A stretch of 64,000 nucleotides of DNA from an uncultured Dokdonia sp. (lineage in GTDB: Bacteria; Bacteroidota; Bacteroidia; Flavobacteriales; Flavobacteriaceae): NCBI GenBank assembly GCA_947503305.1, contig CANNDF010000003.1, positions 62,001-126,000 of the forward strand, given 5' to 3'. A program made the position numbers and the translations under genes. The notes below the pieces were generated by a model. It did no database searches and was not told the origin of the DNA. It saw nothing but the letters and a program-made list of their open reading frames with translations. This document shows positions 60,038 through 64,000 of the stretch, piece after piece (position 1 is the stretch's first letter; every line of letters begins with the position of its first letter).

Positions 60038-62191
60038 TTATTTTTTAATTACTCTCTTAGTAATAGATCCTTGGGTAGTAACAATCTCAAAAAAGTAAAT
60101 ACCTGTTCGTAGGGACGAAATATCAATTGTTGAATCTGTGCTGAGTAAAACTTTCTCCCCAAGCATAGAATATATGCTTGTCTTTACAATACCTATATCT
60201 GGCGTAGTTGTAATTATAATATGATCTGAAGTAGGGTTGGGATATAAAGAAAGCTGTCCAGAAAGGGCATTCTCTTCTATACTCAAATTATCTACCACTT
60301 CTGTCATTACTGTATTTGTTATGATAGGTGCATTAAAATCAAAAAAGATATTAGCTCTATTTGAAATAACGTCTCCTACTACTAAATCTGTATTACTTCG
60401 CAATTGAAAAGAAACATATCCATTACTACCTTCTTGATCATCATCTACCGATGGTAAATTGATATCATCAAAAATAAATGATACATTATTTCCCCCTGTA
60501 ATTTCAACACGGTAATCATGACTTGCAGAGAGCACTCTAAATGTATCCCAATCTAAATGATCATCTAGTAAATCATCTACACGCACATTAATAGCATCTC
60601 CAGTTCCAATATTTTGAAAACGAACCACATAATCGATATATGAACCTACTTCTTCTTGGGTAATGCTCTCACCTTGTGCAACTAGTTTATCATTAGGGTC
60701 CTGAGAGTTTACATAGATCATTTCTAGAATAGATGTATTATCTTCAGGAGTTTCATCTCCTGCAACTGGAGTTACCTCTGATAAAAATAGAATTTCATCT
60801 CCTATATCATTTGTAGGTGGCGGAAAAGAATTCATAGTGATCTGGATCATATCAGATTGCAGTGGAGAGATATCTGTAAAATTCCAAGAAATTGTATTTC
60901 CCGTATTATCATTTTCTGTAGGTATCGAAGACACGTAGGTTATTTGAGTATCATCTATTGTCACTGATACTGATCCACTTGCAGGTTGTGTTCCCATATT
61001 TGTAACAATAAGCTGAAAATCGGTATCAAAACCTGGTCTTACGACTCCTAGTGGAATTAAAACAACATTAAGGTCATTTGCTGGACTGCCTTCGCCCATA
61101 CAGAAATCAATTTCTTCTGTATTTCCAACTGTTGTAAATGTAGTTTCAACGTCGTTAGGCATGACATCATAGTACGTTGGGAAGTTATCCAAAACAACCG
61201 ATGTCGTATACGTTCCCTCCCCTACAAAAATTGTGTAAGTACCATCATCATTTGTAGTTGTATGAATACTATCAATACCATCTGTAGTTTGTATCAATAC
61301 CGAAGAGACTGGATCATCACTATCATCACATCCATCTCCCAAAAGGTCATAGGCCATCATTCCTGAAATTTGATTAAATCCTGACTCACAATTATCAATA
61401 ACCTCTTCAACAGTATTGCAACCTTCAAGATTATTCTGAACAACTATTGATTGATTATCCGTGTTTTGAATAAATAAATTACAAAAATTAGTAATGCTAC
61501 AATTGGATAATAATTCATTCCCTGAGATAATTATGAAGATAAATTCTTGACTAGGAATAGGAACATTTTGCAGTGCCGTAATATCAGTAAGGAGATCATT
61601 ATTAGAAATGTTTATGCCTGTCATAAAGCTCATATTTTGAAGCCCATTTAAGTCTGTCAAGAGATCATTGCTATCAATACGCATAAAAACATTAGCAGTC
61701 ATGCCCGAAAGATGTTCTAAGGTTTGTAAATTATCATTATTTATAATGTTAAATCCTTCTTGGTCAAAAATGACTTGAGAGATAGCACCTATACCCGAAA
61801 AACTTTCCAAATTTTCATTAGACGATACTGTTGCAAAACCAAATCTTTCTAAAGAGCCTAGTCCTGTAAAATCTAGTAGACTGGGGTTATCTCTAATCAC
61901 CAATTCAAAAGAGACTTCACTTAAATTATCAAGCCCATTAAAGTCCTGTATACTTGTTTCCTGTATCACCAAAAATTCAAATAACATCTCAATCTGACTG
62001 AGTCCATTGAGATTTGTAATATCAGGACCTTCTATAATAAGACTGGAAAGACTCGTACATCCTGGATAATCCGTAGCAAAAGAATCGATCTCTGCTTGAG
62101 AAGTAATTGTTATGTTTGGATTATCTGGACATTGTCCATAACTTAAAAACGAAATTAATAATGCAAGAAATAATGTAGGATTTTTTTTCAT
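60038..62191 (-). CDS. T9SS type A cargo protein with leucine-rich-like and DUF11-like domains
   Basis: 717 residues. Signal peptide (about 1-19); an N-terminal region (about 25-270) with repeated leucine-rich-like units such as SLERFGFATVSSNENLESFSG; a carboxypeptidase-regulatory-like segment (about 275-360); a beta-sandwich of DUF11 type (about 375-620) with VVRFQNIGTGDAINVRVDDLL; and a C-terminal type A sorting domain ending in SSLRTGIYFFEIVTTQGSITKRVIKK-like sequence, recognised by the type IX secretion system. Exported to the surface, probably adhesive. The sorting motif confirms Bacteroidota. Confidence 0.9.
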   Translation of the reverse strand: MKKNPTLFLALLISFLSYGQCPDNPNITITSQAEIDSFATDYPGCTSLSSLIIEGPDITNLNGLSQIEMLFEFLVIQETSIQDFNGLDNLSEVSFELVIRDNPSLLDFTGLGSLERFGFATVSSNENLESFSGIGAISQVIFDQEGFNIINNDNLQTLEHLSGMTANVFMRIDSNDLLTDLNGLQNMSFMTGINISNNDLLTDITALQNVPIPSQEFIFIIISGNELLSNCSITNFCNLFIQNTDNQSIVVQNNLEGCNTVEEVIDNCESGFNQISGMMAYDLLGDGCDDSDDPVSSVLIQTTDGIDSIHTTTNDDGTYTIFVGEGTYTTSVVLDNFPTYYDVMPNDVETTFTTVGNTEEIDFCMGEGSPANDLNVVLIPLGVVRPGFDTDFQLIVTNMGTQPASGSVSVTIDDTQITYVSSIPTENDNTGNTISWNFTDISPLQSDMIQITMNSFPPPTNDIGDEILFLSEVTPVAGDETPEDNTSILEMIYVNSQDPNDKLVAQGESITQEEVGSYIDYVVRFQNIGTGDAINVRVDDLLDDHLDWDTFRVLSASHDYRVEITGGNNVSFIFDDINLPSVDDDQEGSNGYVSFQLRSNTDLVVGDVISNRANIFFDFNAPIITNTVMTEVVDNLSIEENALSGQLSLYPNPTSDHIIITTTPDIGIVKTSIYSMLGEKVLLSTDSTIDISSLRTGIYFFEIVTTQGSITKRVIKK

Positions 62192-62286
62192 AATAAATTG
62201 ATTGGTATAGTTATAGTTTAAATATACTATATATAACAGTCAAATTAAGAAGATACTTGTATTTTTACATAATCATTAAAAGAATT

Positions 62287-63537
62287 ATGAAACAACTTAG
62301 TCACTGGATTTACGACTTTTTAATCGGTAAAGGACTCTCAGAAACGACTGCTACATATGTCAATGTTATTGTTTTGTCTATTTTTCTTTTACTTGTATTA
62401 TGGGTTATAGATACGCTTTCGCGAAAAATATTACGTAAAGTATCCAATACTGTTGCAAAAGCATCAAAAACACAATTTGATGATCTTTTAATTTCCAATA
62501 GTGTCCCAAGACGCATTGCGCATATTATCCCATTATTAATAGCTTACACAACGACGCCTCTTATTTTTCGCGATTTTCCTATCACACAAGTATGGATTCA
62601 TAAATCCTTACAACTGTATGGTATCATCTTAACACTTTGGATAGTAAGAGCTTTACTAAATACCTTAAAAGATTATTTTAAAACACGACCAAGATTAAGA
62701 GACAAACCTATAGATAGTTACATCCAGGTATTTATGATTTTTGCTTGGTTTGTAGGTATATTTTTGGCATTAGCTGTCATTGCTGATATTGATATTTGGA
62801 AGTTCCTTACTGGACTAGGAGCTATTTCTGCTGTTATTATTTTAATTTTTAGAGATACGATTTTAGGTTTTGTAGCTAGTATTCAGGTGGCAACAAATGA
62901 TATTGTACGTATAGGTGATTGGATCACTTTTGAAAAATATGGTGCAGATGGTGATGTTGTAGAGATTAACCTAGCTACAGTAAAAGTTCAAAATTTTGAC
63001 AAAACCATAACCACAATTCCCACCTATGCATTGATAGCCGACAGTTTTAAAAACTGGCGTGGTATGAATGACTCTCAGGGGCGTCGTATAAAAAGGGCGC
63101 TTCATATAAAACAAGAGAGTATTCATTTTTTGACTCCAGAAGCTATTGAAGAATTAAAAAAAATAAGTCTTATTACTACCTATTTAAAGGATAGGAGTTC
63201 AAAAATCATATCAGAAAATCAAGATAAACAGATCGATAAATCCATTGCTATTAATGGCCGTAACCTTACCAATCTAGGTGTTTTTAGAAAATATATAGAA
63301 ACCTATTTACAACAACACTCGGCTATCAATAAGGATATGATGATCATGACACGACAACTTGCGCCTACCGCTCAGGGAATCCCGTTAGAAGTCTATTGTT
63401 TTAGTAGCGACAAGCGCTGGGAAAATTATGAATATATCATGGCAGATATTTTTGATCATCTCCTAGCCTCTATATCCTATTTTGATCTTGAGGTATTTGA
63501 ATTTCCAAGTAGTAGTAACTTTATTCCGAAAAGTTAA
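62287..63537 (+). CDS. MscS-family mechanosensitive channel, YbdG-like
   Basis: 416 residues from the ATG at 62287; the frame reaches back to a TTG at 62257, but those codons look non-coding. Several membrane helices in the first ~200 residues, the MscS pore helix region and the beta domain with VRIGDWITFEKYGADGDVVEINLATVKVQNFDK and NFDKTITTIPTYALI. The YbdG-like group has a longer C-terminal domain. It releases osmolytes on hypoosmotic shock. A half palindrome (62412-62427) lies inside, coding Thr-Leu-Ser-Arg. Confidence 0.9.
   Translation: MKQLSHWIYDFLIGKGLSETTATYVNVIVLSIFLLLVLWVIDTLSRKILRKVSNTVAKASKTQFDDLLISNSVPRRIAHIIPLLIAYTTTPLIFRDFPITQVWIHKSLQLYGIILTLWIVRALLNTLKDYFKTRPRLRDKPIDSYIQVFMIFAWFVGIFLALAVIADIDIWKFLTGLGAISAVIILIFRDTILGFVASIQVATNDIVRIGDWITFEKYGADGDVVEINLATVKVQNFDKTITTIPTYALIADSFKNWRGMNDSQGRRIKRALHIKQESIHFLTPEAIEELKKISLITTYLKDRSSKIISENQDKQIDKSIAINGRNLTNLGVFRKYIETYLQQHSAINKDMMIMTRQLAPTAQGIPLEVYCFSSDKRWENYEYIMADIFDHLLASISYFDLEVFEFPSSSNFIPKS
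62412..62427. repeat. dispersed palindrome, half copy inside the channel gene
   Basis: TACGCTTTCGCGAAAA: the left arm is complete, the right arm decays after GCGAAAA. Here the frame differs from the other coding copies. Confidence 0.5.
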
Positions 63538-63588
63538 TTTTTTTTCAATACGGCTGTAAATTAGTATTTTGTTAGAAAATCTAACGCT

Positions 63589-64000
63589 ATGCTTCAAAGG
63601 ATCTCCCCCCTGCTTTTTTTGTTTTTTCTATTTGTAATAAGTTGTGATAATTCGGATGATAATTCAGATAGCACTCCTCAAGGACCAGACGTTGTTGTTG
63701 TAGATGATACTACAAATGATACATTTATTACAGATGAATCTGTACAATTAAATCCATCTGGACGAGCACCATTATCGGCAGAGATCGCCTTAACACTTTC
63801 AGAAAGTGCAACTATTGAAATGCGTATTGTGGGGCAAAACGGACAACCTTCAGATATTAATAAAGTGTTTTCTAACGACGAAACATCAGTAAGTATTCCT
63901 ATACATGGACTATATGCAGATTATGAAAATACAGTAATTTTAAGCTTTACAAGGCAAGATGGAACGAGTCTAGGCAGTAAAACGTATAGCATACAAACAG
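63589..64000 (+). CDS. aryl-sulfate sulfotransferase lipoprotein, 5-prime part
   Basis: The frame opens with ATG at 63589 and runs off the window end. It codes for a lipoprotein signal peptide with lipobox VISC, an acidic linker (DNSDDNSD, DVVVVDD) and a beta domain containing LNPSGRAPLSAEIALTL and PIHGLYADYENTVIL, which match the N-terminal domain of arylsulfate sulfotransferases. The enzyme transfers sulfate between phenolic compounds. The active-site His would lie beyond the window, so catalytic competence cannot be judged. Confidence 0.75.
   Translation, partial: MLQRISPLLFLFFLFVISCDNSDDNSDSTPQGPDVVVVDDTTNDTFITDESVQLNPSGRAPLSAEIALTLSESATIEMRIVGQNGQPSDINKVFSNDETSVSIPIHGLYADYENTVILSFTRQDGTSLGSKTYSIQT

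Noticed and set aside
1-64000. CRISPR arrays, insertion sequences, tRNA or rRNA genes, prophage
   Set aside because: No direct-repeat arrays with spacers, transposase or phage frames, or cloverleaf and rRNA sequences were recognised.

Overview
The window is AT-rich chromosomal DNA from a Bacteroidota bacterium, almost certainly a marine Flavobacteriaceae; the genus cannot be assigned from sequence alone. The evidence is two type IX secretion (T9SS) cargo proteins (type A and type B sorting domains), many Bacteroidota-specific families (GIN/DUF2807, DUF4097, DUF4251, DUF6624, DUF6249, DUF2911), ABC-2 permeases fused to M1 peptidases, and promoters of the TTG-N19-TAnnTTTG type. I see no rRNA, tRNA, CRISPR array, transposase or prophage genes.

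Layout. 0-13 kb: a cysteine-rich orphan, a serine hydrolase, a DUF6249 membrane protein divergent from an ECF sigma/anti-sigma pair, a 1768-residue protein combining two alpha/beta hydrolase domains with a CHAT caspase-like domain, a cold-shock protein and a secreted M28 peptidase. 13-24 kb: a GIN-domain protein, small unknowns, a LamG lipoprotein, a penicillin-acylase-type lipoprotein, a second hydrolase/DUF6249/sigma/anti-sigma cassette in one operon, a 32-codon small ORF with its own promoter-like and terminator sequences, and a large T9SS-B surface protein. 24-28 kb: a thioredoxin-fold secreted protein, an EF-hand protein and an ECF sigma operon with a HEAT-repeat anti-sigma and two DUF4097 proteins.

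28-53 kb is rich in paralogous signalling and export genes: an AraC regulator with an ABC ATPase and an ABC permease-M1 peptidase fusion; rRNA modification genes (rlmF, an RluE-type synthase); a GIN protein; a DUF6624 lipoprotein; a third serine hydrolase; then three LytS-type histidine kinase/LytTR regulator pairs interleaved with a second permease-M1 cassette and a third, peptidase-free ABC cassette. 53-64 kb: DUF4251, DUF6624, AraC, DUF2911, an ABC exporter, an SRPBCC/ArsR pair with two clear operators, a GNAT enzyme, a T9SS-A protein, an MscS-type channel and the start of an arylsulfotransferase lipoprotein.

Two genome-scale patterns stand out. First, a GC-rich palindrome (GCTTTCGCGAAAGC) occurs eight times perfectly and four times imperfectly, in intergenic regions and in frame inside genes. 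Second, an ECF-type promoter (TGTAACn, exactly 15 bases, then nGTCTT or similar) precedes both GIN genes, the DUF2911 gene, the small ORF and, with weaker -10 boxes, the sigma/DUF4097 operon and its divergent AraC gene. This suggests one envelope-stress regulon scattered over the window.
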